From the NCBI GenBank assembly GCA_030789695.1, contig CM061139.1, positions 5,595,878-5,659,877 of the forward strand: a DNA stretch of 64,000 nucleotides, written 5' to 3'. The notes below the pieces were generated by a model. It had not been told where the DNA came from, did not search any database, and saw only the letters and a program-made list of their open reading frames with translations. The stretch is from Scilla litardierei. Its lineage: Eukaryota > Streptophyta > Magnoliopsida > Asparagales > Asparagaceae. A program made the translations under genes and the position numbers. Each line of letters begins with the position of its first letter. Position 1 is the stretch's first letter. Of the stretch, positions 43,502-54,403 are shown piece after piece.

Positions 43502-44590
43502 ATGTCTGGAAAGGGAAAAGAGATTGCCTCATCTTCACGTAGACACCCCCTACACGGCCCTTTTCCCCAATCATTCCTGGGCATTGACTCGATTTCTGAG
43601 GAGCAATCTGCGCGTCTACACGCCCTACTTCATCGCCCCATGTGACCTACTCTTTTCGCCGATTCCCCCACTCTCGAATCGCTTGGACTCTTTAGGGGCG
43701 TCAGCACACTTTTTCACTTCATTGGTTGCGACTTCCTTCTGCGTGCCCATGCTCACACACACAAGAATCTCACACTTGAATTCCTCAGTTCACTCGAAGT
43801 GTCCGATTGTGGCTTCACCTTCCGCACCTTTAATGGCAATTTTTCTATGAGCTTTGTCGAGCTTAACAATATTTTGGATTTCCATCACCCCGATTGCCAT
43901 GTTGAATGTTCAACTCATGATCGGTCTGAAATCTTTTCTTACTTTCGGGATGATGGTGTTTGGCAATGGTTCACCCGGTATACCACCTTTCCATCGGTAG
44001 CCCTTGCCTCCTACATCATACATCCATGCTACCGCTTCGCCCATTGCTTCCTTGCCAACACCATTTTCTCCCGCGTGGATGTTTCCACGGTGTCTCGGGA
44101 TGAGCTCCTCTTTCTTTATGCCATGTCCCACGACAGGATTCATGGACGTATCACATTACCCATAAACACCGCTCATTGGATCATCCACGAGATCTTATCT
44201 ATTAGCCGTGCAACCTCTGGATCTATCTGCTGTGGTGGGATGATTACTCATATTGTCAGCTGTGTTTTGAGGCTACCGCCCCACCTCCCTATTCTACCAG
44301 GACGTAGCTGTATCGATCGCGACTACTTGATCGATATCGGTATGCTAACTCCCTTTGGTGAGGAGCATGCAGTCTACCTCTATAGTCCTGCCAGCACTCC
44401 TTTTGCCATCCTCCCACCCTCATCTCCCAAGCGCCTCCCCATTCACATTTCACATCTACATGGGAGTTCTAACCGGATCCTTGGTATGCCACACTCATAC
44501 ACTTTCCACCCTTGGAACCTCCCGATTGGCACCCGTGTGTGGGTTCACCCAGTGCCATCATTATCCACCACGATCCACCAATTAATTTAG
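43502..44590 (+). pseudogene. Athila ORF1-like env-like ORF of E, one nonsense codon
   Basis: The frame starts at ATG 43502 (MSGKGKEIASSSRR) and runs 363 codons to the stop at 44588 with a single TGA at 43643-43645. Features: a basic Ser-rich N terminus; LTLEFLSSLE; CGFTFRTFNGNFSMSFVELNNIL, an Athila ORF1-type core; LYAMSHDRIHGRITLPINTAHWI; and GSICCGGMITHIV. A Pro/Ser-rich tail follows. A short Pro/Ser-rich stretch to 44730 in another frame may be its displaced C terminus. Given the heavy damage to pol, this ORF is strikingly well kept. Role unknown; no clear signal peptide. Confidence 0.75.
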
Positions 44591-45123
44591 ATCCTCCGGT
44601 GATCCAACCTGTTGTCCCTCCCTCTCCTATCGACACACCCTCTCCTTCGTCCTCTGAGGATTCCTTCCTCCATTATTCACCACCCTCCTCACCTTCTCCA
44701 TACCATTCTACCGACAGCGGCTCTGATTGACTTCCCCTAGCATATTTCTGCATCATCATTATCATATCATATTGCTAGCACTCTCCTGTCCAGCTTGGGG
44801 GAATTCAAATTTTGTGTGTTTTGTCGTGTTCTTTCGTCGTGGTGTGTTTGTTTATATATGTCGTGTGGTGTGATTTTCTATCTTGTATTTATTTTTCCTC
44901 CTTCTTTATTTTTCAGTTTCGTATGTGTGTTTTCCTTGTTTTTCTTTCACTTTGTGTCGGTGCGTATTCCCCCCATTTTCATTGCCCTCCCGTATTTACT
45001 TTTATTGCATTGAGGGCAATGCAAGTTTCAGCTTGGGGGAGTCGCACTTCATGCGTCTTTTTTGTCTTTTTCTTCATTTTTGAGTCGTTTTCAACGTGGT
45101 TTTCTTTTTTCTTCTCATCTTTT

Positions 45124-45170
<47 letters not shown>

Positions 45171-46359
45171 GAGATGACCCCAAATGATGAATTGCCACAG
45201 AATCACACACACACACACACCTATCATGGCTTCGATAAACACATTCACTAACCCTAGGAAGCTGAGTCCTCTTGCATTTCATGCATCGTGGGTCGGTTTT
45301 GCTTTTTTGTGAGTCGTGTGTCGTGTCTAGCTTACAGTGTGCTTCTACTATGTGATATTGATTTATATACCTGTCCTGGGATGACCATGAATATGTGGTA
45401 TTTGCTTCTCATGTCTGCTTCTATATGCATGAATATATTTATATCGTATATTTCAATTCGCATGTGTCGGGATTCCACGATTAGGACTAGGATAACCCAT
45501 TTAGCCTACGCTCTGATTAGTGAAGAAAATCTTCCTTGCCCAAGTGTTTAGAATCTGATTTCTTTTTTATTTTACTTGGTGCAAATCCCCTCGTCGTATA
45601 CCATTCTCCCACTTGGGAGAGTACACATGTATATACCCAAGAATCCCAAAAATAAAAAAAAGAGAAAAGAAAAACCCAAAAAGAAGAGAAAAGAGAATGA
45701 AAAAAGAAACAAGAAAAGAAATATATATGTACAACCAAAAATCCAAAAAAAAATACATATATCCAAAACCCAAAAAAAAATTTCCAATGTGCATATTTTT
45801 CCACCTACCGAGAATAAAGGGAAGACGAGAATTTGCACCGAGTGTTCGACTCCACATCTTCTCAACCTCCATCGTTTTCGAAAACACTTGGAATAGGAAC
45901 TTTCTAGCTATTATCTAGGCGATAGTGTGGTGATTTCCTAGCCCCTAGCTGTGGAGTCCCTGACGCATGATATGTTTCAATTCTTACTCTGTTCTCATGT
46001 ATGCTTGAGCTTTATATTCACTGCTTATTTCAAATCAAATCGATATTTGGTCTTTCATTGGATATGTGTATATGAAGCTTTACTGCACAATGTAGATAGC
46101 GTTACCGTCTGCTAGCATGCGACCACACTCACTCGCGCTTCACCGCGTGGGCCCACGACACTTGTTTGGACTATATCTCCTTGGTTTAGTGATGTGTTTT
46201 GTCGTATGCTTGTTTAGTGTGACGTGTCTGATTTTGTTGGCTCTGACGGGTGATTTAGGATTTTGATTTCTCTTTCTATCTCTCTATATTTTCTCCCTCC
46301 GAGCTCCTACTCTCACTCGTCTTCCTCGAGGACGAGGAAGTGTTCAGCTTGGGGGATTT
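44591..46359 (+). other. E 3' region with three AGCTTGGGGGA tracts
   Basis: No gene. The CAGCTTGGGGGA tract occurs at 44791-44802, 45029-45040 and 46345-46356; the last precedes the LTR and is the likely plus-strand primer. Also present are a (CT)n run at 45128-45168, a (CA)n run at about 45206-45222, an A-rich block at 45640-45790, and T-rich stretches whose reading frames are low-complexity and not convincing. Confidence 0.75.
45128..45168. repeat. (CT)n microsatellite
   Basis: About twenty CT units in an uninterrupted run. Confidence 0.97.
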
Positions 46360-48017
46360 TGACGTGTGTTTATATTTTATATATTCATGCACGTCTTTTT
46401 TGTGTTTTTCCGTTGTTTTCCATCGTCCCGTGCCCATTTTCTTGGGTTTTTTTAGTTTTCTTTCACTTCTTTGTGTTTTTGTGTATTTGCAGGAGATTGC
46501 CAGGACATATAACGAAGATATTATGAGTCCCTGAAGCAACGGGAGGAGTCACGCGTGATCCGGGGTCAAACGATGAAGATTGCTATTTTTCAGCCCTCAA
46601 CCGATCGGTTGGACACAGCCAACCGATCGGGTGATGCACGCGTGTCCGACCCAGACGGAAGCTGAAGCGAAGTGCAGCCCAACCGACCGGTTCGTCGACC
46701 GGTTGAACACATCAGATTTCTCGGCCATTTGGAGCTGAATTCCAACCGATCGGGTGATATCTCCCCCGATCGGTTCATCTGTAGCTGATTTTCCAAGCGA
46801 CGATCCAGAGAGCTCAATCGACGGTTCACTGACCGTGCCAAATCAACAGACTTCTCTGTATTTTTTGTCGACGATTCCAACCGATCGGTTGAATAGTCAA
46901 CCGATCGATTGACCTGATGCTGAATCTCTTCAAATTGACGACCCGCTCGCTCCACCAGTTCTCCTCAGTGCCCGGTTGAAGTTCTCGAAGCTGACGGCCG
47001 AAGCATCAAGCAGCTCATCCGATCGGTTGATGCTTCAACCGATCGGGTGATGTCGATTTGTATATATAGTTGCCCTAGGTTTCTGAAAACGGGAGTTGTT
47101 GTTTTTCTGTCTTTTTTCTTGTACGGTGACGGCTGGAATTTTATCGCTTTCTGTAAGTCTTCTAATTGCTTTCAAGCTTTGATATTATCTTTATAGCATT
47201 GCTACTACTTCATTTCAATCACCTGATCATGATTTCTACGGTTGATTTTCATGTAGATTGCTTTTTAGCTATGATTTGTGAGTAGTTCTCAAATCTACGA
47301 TTTTGGTGGAAACCCCTACGTGGGTTCTCCCTAATGCGTCCATAGGACTAGGATTTCGATAGGGATTAGGAATTTAGATGGTTACGCGGGGTGTTTCATT
47401 GTCATCGGCGGGAAGAAGACCGCCTTTGACCGTGAGGCCAATGGGGAATAAACTTGGCGGTTGACTCACTAGCCACAGCTCACGCCCTTAGCGTAGACAT
47501 TGAATCCTACAACGTGGGAACGCCAGGATGAGATGTTGGGAGTTATCATTGCGAGCTTAGTGCTCCCAGAGTCGGTCGGTGTTAATGGACATGGGAATGC
47601 CCACCGACCGAACCCGGGTAGTCCGGTGTATCATCTTGGGCATCGACCGGAATATCGGGCCCATAGGACGCTGGTATCATTCTTAGAGGCAACGTCTCAC
47701 CACTAAACCCAAAATCCAATTGTATTCCTATCCGTAGGTCGTAATAGCGAGAACACGTGATAGGGTTGAAACCGAAGTCCTAGGTTTCCTTTTATATTGT
47801 TTATCCTCTGTATTTACATTCTGTGACAAACCATCGATCGTTCGGGCTAGCTCACCCATAGGGTGAACTGGTTCCTTTTAGACACAAGCACAACCACGCC
47901 TCCCTGTATTCGACCCCCAAGCCACACTACAACACCGTGCGCTTGCGGTATAAATATTTACATATGGTATCCCCAATCCTATTGCACACTCTTATGCTTC
48001 AAAACTAGGGGACGTCA
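46360..48017 (+). repeat. 3' LTR of E
   Basis: 1658 bp, TGACGTGTG to GGGGACGTCA; palindromic cluster at 46598-47052, TATA box TATATATAG at 47061-47069. No gene is seen. Confidence 0.93.
46598..47052 (+). promoter_or_regulatory. AACCGATCGGTT palindrome cluster (LTR E 3')
   Basis: Same cluster as at 27757-28215; a few copies differ (AACCGATCGATT, ATCCGATCGGTT). Confidence 0.85.
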
Positions 48018-48103
48018 ACCATCAAGGGGGACACCGAAGTGTTGAAGAATGCATGTGATGGTGGATGGAAGAAAGATGTGAGTAGAAATGGGTTTGATCA
48101 AGA
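48018..48103 (-). pseudogene. F env-like ORF, conserved-domain fragment
   Basis: On the minus strand this short piece reads STITCILQHFGVPLDGEIS, parallel to the S1b third ORF segment CLLTLVFRRFGVPLPPDDE. Across E it continues in frame into 27509-27458 (with two TAA codons), which shows that E inserted in F and that these pieces belong together. The upstream edge near 48103 meets the truncated C LTR. Confidence 0.5.
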
Positions 48104-49562
48104 CATGCATGAGCTTAAATTCAAGAGAAGCAAACATCTACTGCAAATGTCTGATCGGCTTCCTGGAGATCTCGTCTTAGTATAGTGTGTGAGTTGGTTT
48201 ATTTAGGACTATGTTAAAGCCAAGCAAATATTGCGCGCACACACACAAAATGATTTTAAAAGCAAAACTGTTTTTAAATGTTTTTAAAACCTTGAGAGCA
48301 TTAGCTAGTTGGTTTAATTCTTAGTAATCAAACTCCTTACACCCAGGAGTTGATTACACATCTTGACTAGCTGAGTTTCAGTGAAAAGTTTACTAGGAGT
48401 CGACTACCTAAGGAGGGAGTCGACTATCAGCTGAGCAGAATTTTTCATTGAAATTCTCTGGGAGTCGACTACCTCAAGTAGGGAGTCGACTACTAGTTGT
48501 CGTTTTTCTTCTGCATTTTGACTTCCCGATTTCACTCCTCTTCCTTATTTAATGGACCAAAAGTCAAACGTTTTTTGAAATTTGAATTCCCCTATGAAAC
48601 TCTATATATAGAGCTTTTGAGATCATTTCAAAACACCTAATCTCTCTATTCTCTAGATCTCTCATCGCTCTATTGCTCTCAACGTTTATAGCCAATTTTG
48701 TTTTTTAAATTCTGATCTCATTTCTTACTCTGAAATTTTTTTTTGAGATCTATATTGTACTTTGGCTATTTTTAAAATTGATTTTAAAATTCCTTACTCT
48801 TTAATTTCATTCTTGAAAGAATTTTTGAAAACAAGAGATCTAGATCACAACGGATATCATCATATTCCTTATGTAATCTAAAGATCAATTTAAATTCTTT
48901 TAGCCACATAAATGCACAAATTGGAATATTTATCTTGGCTATAGAATTTTGGGTGTAAACCAATCTCCATCAAATATTGTGGAGAATTTGATTTTTATTT
49001 CTATTTGGGCTTCCCCTTTGTGATAACTGTGTAAATCCTAGACAAGTCTAGGTGGTTGAAAAATCCTAGTTAAGGCTGGGTCGTTGGAAATCCTAACGGT
49101 TGAAGTTAGGTAATTGTATTGTCAAGGCAATAGTGGATAAATCTCGTACCGGATTGGTCGGGGACTGGACGTACCCAGGTTGCGGGGAATTAGGATAAAA
49201 TCTCTTGTCTTTGTGTTTGCTTTTCTGTGATTGTTTATATTTCTTGTACAAGAATTTTTTTTGCTAATCTTATATCTTTGAAATTTCTTGTTCATTTATT
49301 ATTGCAAATATTAATTGTTTATTTCCGCGTGTAAAGATCTCTTTGTAAAGATCTCTTATCTGATTGTAATCTTATCACTTTCATATTTTTTGTAAGATTA
49401 CTTTTTTGATTAAGAACCAAGCGTAGATCACTCTACTTGGTTTCTTAGGCAACATTAGAAGGGTTTTATTTGCTATTGTTAAACAATCGAAAAAGTTTGT
49501 TATTTGTACAACACTATTCAACCAGCCCTTCTAGTGTTGTTTTCCATCCATAGGATCCAACA
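48104..49562 (+). repeat. 5' LTR of C, 5'-truncated
   Basis: From AGCTTAAATTCAAGAG onwards it matches the 3' LTR from about 62811; the first about 235 bp of that LTR are not found here, and F sequence precedes it instead. It ends TAGGATCCAACA at 49562. Four intact GGAGTCGACTA motifs lie at 48394-48500 and a TATA box TATATATAG at 48603. No gene is seen. Confidence 0.8.
48394..48500 (+). promoter_or_regulatory. GGGAGTCGACTAC motif cluster (LTR C 5')
   Basis: Four copies in two pairs, each containing the palindrome AGTCGACT, upstream of the TATA box. Confidence 0.75.
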
Positions 49563-49564
49563 CT

Positions 49565-49576
49565 TGGTATCAGAGC
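49565..49576 (+). other. Primer-binding site (tRNA-iMet)
   Basis: TGGTATCAGAGC, two bases after the LTR end. Confidence 0.92.
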
Positions 49577-49591
49577 AAGGCTTGAAAGGCG

Positions 49592-51237
49592 ATGGCATCA
49601 ATATCTTTCCACTCCGAAGGACTCAACACCATGCGACCAACATTTTTCAATGGAACGAACGATGCAAGTTGGAAGATACGCATGAAGGCTTATCTAGAGT
49701 CACTTGACATTGAAGCATGGACCATCACCAAGGATCCATACAAAGCACCCATTGAAGTTGAGACCGGAAAATGGTCTGTCGACGAAAATAAGAAGGCCAA
49801 CCTCAACGCCAAAGCGATGAATGCATTATTCTGTGCTGTGACGGGTAATGAATTCAAACGTGTCTCTCAATGCGAGACAACACATCAGATATGGCATACT
49901 CTTCAGGTAAGTCATGAAAGAACCGAGAAAGTAAAAGAATCTCGTATTAAAGTTTTGCACTCTAAATTTGAATCCTTTAAAATGGAAGAAGGAGAGAGTA
50001 TCACCGATGTGAATACTCGTTTTACTAACATCACTAATGAGCTAACAGGTCTAGGCAAGAAATTATCTGAATATGATTATGTAATGAAGATACTAAGATC
50101 TCTCAGACCCGAATGGAAAGGGAAGACAACAGCCATTCGAGAAGTTCACAACGTGCATGATCTTACCATTGAAATAATGGGAAATCTCATGGTGTATGAG
50201 ATAGAACTTGAAGAAGACAAGAAGATAGAGGAGAAGCCAAAGAAAAAGAACATATAGTTCAAAGCTCAAGAAGAAGACTCTGATTATACCGATAAAGAAG
50301 ACCACATTGCTTTCATCTCGAAGAACTTCAAAGATTTTATTACAAGTAAGTATGGTAAACGTTCACGTCCTACTAATAGTATTATATGTTTTGGTTGTAA
50401 AGAGATTGTCCCCCTGGAAAAGAACAACCGAGATTCCAAAGATCGTGGGAAGAACAGATAGAATAATGAAAGAAGGAGCGATAGAAGAAACAAACTTTGA
50501 CGACCAAGGAAGGAAGCTTATGCAGCCTTCGATCAAAGTGGTGACTCTTCATCAGACGAGTATTCATCAGATGATAAAGACGAGAGAAGAGAAACAGCCC
50601 ATATGTGTTTCTTAGCATCCACGTCATCAAAGGTAAGTTCGTTGCATGACTCATCATCTAGCAACAGTGATTCATCATCAAGCGATGATGAAGACATGGA
50701 CTATAGAAGATCATATAAGGAGCTATGCTCAATGCATGAAAATCTCATTAAAGAACATAGAAAACGCTTAGAATTGTTCAAAAGGAGACAAAAGAAAAAG
50801 AAGAGATTATTAAAGAAAATACTGTTTTAAAAGAAAAGAATGATTTTCTAGAAAAATATATTCCATCCATGAAAGTGAAAATTGAAAGTTTGCATAATCT
50901 TCTCGTATCTATTAAAGACAAATACGATTCTACGATGAAGAATGTTGAAAATTTCAATAAAGGAAAAGGGAAGTTAAATAGCTTAATAAACAGTCAAAAG
51001 CGTCATCTAGCAAGACTGGACTTGGCTATGATTCTAATCATAGCAAGAAAAGGTTAAGCATACTAGGATGCATCATACTAACCAAAATTTTCTGAGCATA
51101 TGGATACCGAAGAATCTGACAGATTAAACGCGAAAAAGGTACACAATTGATTTCTTTCAGAAAGTTCATTTGAATAAAGATTAAAAATATGTTTCTAATG
51201 AAGGAACTAAACCTTATTGAGTTTGGTTTCCTAAAGA
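49592..51237 (+). pseudogene. gag: C gag, frameshifted
   Basis: ATG 49592 (MASISFHSEGLNTMRPTFFNGTND). The first 221 codons are open and contain the UBN2-type Copia Gag domain (AKAMNALFCAV, ESFKMEEGESITDVNTRFTNITNELTGLGK cut by spacing, LRSLRPEWKGKTTAI) to TAG 50255. The following frame gives FKAQEEDSDYTDKEDHIAFISK and only half a zinc knuckle (CFGCKE). Further shifts precede an acidic/Ser-rich part (SSDDEDMDYRRSYKEL, from about 50680), a coiled-coil stretch (about 50860-50960, ESLHNLLVSIKDKYDSTMKN) and the typical Gag end VWFPKD at about 51216-51236. Several indels and stops make it non-functional. Pol should follow but does not. Confidence 0.82.
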
Positions 51238-51955
51238 CTAACCTCTTGGACTCAATGAATAAAGAGGACCATAAACGATCATATTTTCATGTACTCTAAA
51301 CCAAGGATGAGGAACAAAGTTATATCAACGCTTTGCGATGAAAATTGAATTGCTTCGCAAAACTTAATTATATGAATATTTAAAATGTTTGTTTAATATT
51401 CTATTTGCTTCATATAAATGTTTTTAAATATTTATTATGTTTTCTTGTGAAACTTTTTCTGTAAAACACTCAAACCTATGCATCAGAGACCCTCGGGATT
51501 AGAAAATAGCTCAACCCAGCAGGGAGTCGACTACCACCCATAGGGAGTCGACTGCCAGAGTGTTGTTGCGAAAATCTGGGTTTGATTTGTGTTTTTTCTG
51601 ACTCATATTGGGTTTCATTGAGCTTATTGGGTTCATATCCAAAAATTACTTAAGCACATTAAGAGAATTGATCTCAACCCTTCTTTCTCTTGATCCAATG
51701 GCCACACATCATCACTTCCTTTCTTCCAAAAACATAAAAACCCCAAGCCCAAACCTTAAGGTAGCCGACTACCATCATTGCATTCATCTTCTTGAAATTT
51801 CCTTGGAGCTCTTGATCTCTCTTGGTAGGAATTTTCATCTCTCATCATCTTTGTCAAGAGAAACATCATTTCAAGGTAACCTCTTGATTTTCTTTCATCT
51901 TACTACCTTGGAATCATGCATATCTAGTTCTAATATTCAAATTTACTATCTAAAA
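51238..51955 (+). other. C interval between gag and env-like ORF
   Basis: About 250 bp of AT-rich sequence with no pol domain, then two GGGAGTCGACT motifs (51521-51557), then a leader with TCTTGGTAG and possible splice sites up to ATG 51956. A frame from 51608 overlaps the leader; only its last part belongs to the env-like protein. Confidence 0.55.
51521..51557 (+). promoter_or_regulatory. Internal GGGAGTCGACT motif pair of C
   Basis: CAGGGAGTCGACTACC and TAGGGAGTCGACTGCC lie 10 bp apart, the same paired format as in the C LTR, about 400 bp before the env-like ATG. Confidence 0.65.
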
Positions 51956-52538
51956 ATGCCTTTCAAGAAAACTATTGCTAAGAAGAGAAAGGTTACCAAT
52001 GAATCAACTCTTATAGAGAAAGAGATCATTGAACCATATCTTTTCAAATCCACTAGTTTTGAGAAATTTCTCCACATCTCAAAAAGACAAATTTTCATGA
52101 AAGATTTGTCAAGATCGAAGTTGTTAAAAATCATGGTATTGATAGCATTTTTGAATTTCAGAACTTATCCAATCTGTTTTCCTCTGACAATTCATATCTA
52201 CGTTATCCAAGACTAGTGTATCTGTTCTATGCTAATATGGACTTTGATCTTGTCAAATATCGTTTCGTTACAAAAGTCCTTGATACTAAACTCGCTATCA
52301 CTGTTAAATCACTTGGTCAAGCTCTAGGGATACCTTATACTGGAATGCTACTAGATGATATTGAGATGGTTAATGATGCTATTCTAGAGAAGATGTATTT
52401 TCCCGGTAGATTCTTCCAAACCAGACTACCCTGTAACGATCTTCGTTACCCAGGAAGAATATTGGCAAACATCTTATCTTATAATATCACCCAAAAATCC
52501 GGTAGTCATTCCGTATTATATGAAAAGCAAGCCAAATG
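51956..52538 (+). pseudogene. C env-like ORF, first part
   Basis: ATG 51956 (MPFKKTIAKKRKV) gives a basic N terminus, then EPYLFKSTSFEKFL. A frameshift near 52125 moves to a frame with YLRYPRLVYLFYANMDF and TKLAITVKSLGQALGIP, which matches the S1b third ORF (YPRLVKLFYTNR). It ends KQAKC at the B insertion; the frame resumes at 61487. Related proteins have unknown function. Confidence 0.72.
52534..52538. other. Target-site duplication AAATG of B
   Basis: AAATG precedes B here and follows it at 61487-61491. Confidence 0.93.
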
Positions 52539-54367
52539 TGTTGAGTATTGGTGTTTCATACCAATCTTATTTTGATGATGATCACAACATTATGTTATGC
52601 TAATGACTCTCTTGTTTTAGTCTCATAGTTTCATTTCAAGAATATCTTTCTTGGAGACTATACACTTGATGCAAGGATGGACATCAAGTGGAGAAGGACC
52701 AAGGCTTGGACTCAAGGGGTGCCAAAGCTTGGAGATGATGGAGAGCATCAAGGCATCAAGATTGAAGACATAGACTCTAAGAAAAGCAATGTAATCCATG
52801 TAATATTTCCTTTATTTCTTTCTCTCTCATTTTGAGTCTAGGTTAATGTAATGCCTTGATAGATGGTCTACTCATTCATGCATATGCATTTAGCCATCTT
52901 AGTGAGCATTAGGATTATCACAGAATCCAACCTAATAGGTTCATCTTGACCAAAGACTCATTTAGAGCCTATGGCTTTCCATCAGTCGCCTGCTGAAGGA
53001 TTTACAGTCGACTGGGTGATTTCCACTCGCATGTCGATCCTTCTAAAGTCGACTGATATGCACTGTTCAAGTCAACATTTCTATTGACTCTACTTGAGCT
53101 TTACGCAACAGTCGACTGATGCTCAGTTCACAGTCGCATGTATATTTACAATCGCATGTGAATTGGTCAACAGTCGTCTGAGTAGCGTAAGTACATTTAC
53201 TGCTTCTCTCTGTTTTTCTCCAACTCCTGCAGCAGTCGACTGATGAAGGTTTTATAGTCTCCTGACTATTTTACAGTCGACTGTATTATTGACATCATTC
53301 GCCTGTGTGCTTATATGGAGAAAGAGTGCATCTCTCTGTTTTATTCCATCCCCTGCAGCAGTCGCCTGTTGAAGGTTTTACAGGTGACTGTCCTGTTTAC
53401 AGTTGACTGTATCGACTTCATCAGTCGACTGTCCTGGCTCAGCTTATAGCCGTTGGATATTTTCTAGCCGTTGATCAGTCGATTGTCTTTTGATCATCAG
53501 TCGACTGTCGGTGTCGTTTTCGCCCAGTTTCTAGCCGTTGCAGCCTTATGCTTTTGGTTGTTTCCTTGGGCTTTGAGGGTTTGTATAGGGTTCCTATATA
53601 TAGTATAGGGCTGATTTCATAAGATCTTCTTGATGCTATTGAAAATCATAAGAGATCAATAAGCCACTCTCAAACTCTCTCAATTCCCTCTTTGAGCTCT
53701 CATTCTTCTTCATGCATTGAAGTCCAGCTCAAGGGAAATCATCCAATTGCATTCAAGCCAACCTCAACACTTGAAGATCCTCTTCCATGCCTTGCATTCA
53801 TCTATGAGTAAGCATCTCAAGGCATAGGTAAGAGTATTTATTTTACTTGGTGATTCTTGTAACACTAATTCTCTTTGTGGGAATTAGTCTTTCTCTCTTT
53901 GTGGGAGTTTACCTCTTTGTGGGATTAGGATATTTTCTTTGTAGGAATAACTCTCTCTGTGGGAGTAACTCGCTTAGTCGGAGTTTGGTGTCCTAGAGTA
54001 GGGCTAAACCTAACACTCTGAGTAGGAGTTAGTAATTCTCTAGGTGGGAGTTTAACCCTTGTGGAGGGTTGGTTGGGTCCTTGTGGAGGGCAAAAATCCT
54101 CTTGGTGAGGTATCCTTTTGTAGGATTTGTATTCACTTCTCTTTGTGTGAATATAGTGAATATTGGTGTGGCTGGACGTACCCATGTTTGGGGAACCATG
54201 GTAATATCTTGAGTTTGCATTTGGATTGATTGTTTCAATTATTCCCTCTTGCATTTATTATTCCGCATTTGCAAGTTTAATTTTAATTAGATAATTATAT
54301 TGCTATTACACTATTCACCCCCCCAGTGTGTTGTTGTTAGTATTGCAAGGGTAAGGCGATCCTTACA
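52539..54367 (+). repeat. 5' LTR of B
   Basis: 1829 bp, TGTTGAGTATTGG to CGATCCTTACA. CAGTCGACTG/CAGTCGCCTG cluster at 52983-53512, TATA box TATATATAG at about 53594, repeated TCTCTTTGTGGGA leader units at 53869-54060. No gene is seen. Confidence 0.95.
52983..53512 (+). promoter_or_regulatory. CAGTCGACTG palindrome cluster (LTR B 5')
   Basis: About twenty copies, many decayed (CAGTCGCATG, CAATCGCATG, CAGTTGACTG), upstream of the TATA box. Confidence 0.82.
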
Positions 54368-54369
54368 AT

Positions 54370-54381
54370 TGGTATCAGAGC
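54370..54381 (+). other. Primer-binding site (tRNA-iMet)
   Basis: TGGTATCAGAGC begins two bases after the LTR end (CTTACA-AT). Confidence 0.93.
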
Positions 54382-54403
54382 GAGGTTATAACATACTGCA
54401 ACG

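Larger units (their letters stand above)
27515..48017 (+). mobile_element. Athila-like Gypsy element E, interrupted by D
   Basis: Two LTRs (27515-29176 and 46360-48017) in the same orientation flank an Asp-tRNA-type primer site, a degraded pol (RT, RNase H, integrase), a GGGAGGCAACCC box (42561-42572), an internal palindromic/TATA region, an Athila ORF1-like env-like frame, a long 3' region and three AGCTTGGGGGA tracts. Gag and protease are missing. Flanks ACCAC (27510-27514) and ACCAT (48018-48022) look like a 5-bp duplication with one change. Chromovirus D sits inside at 31598-41139. Confidence 0.88.

Noticed and set aside
45567..45918. Lys-rich and Phe-rich frames on both strands
   Set aside because: They arise from A-rich/T-rich low-complexity DNA in the E 3' region and lack start context or similarity.
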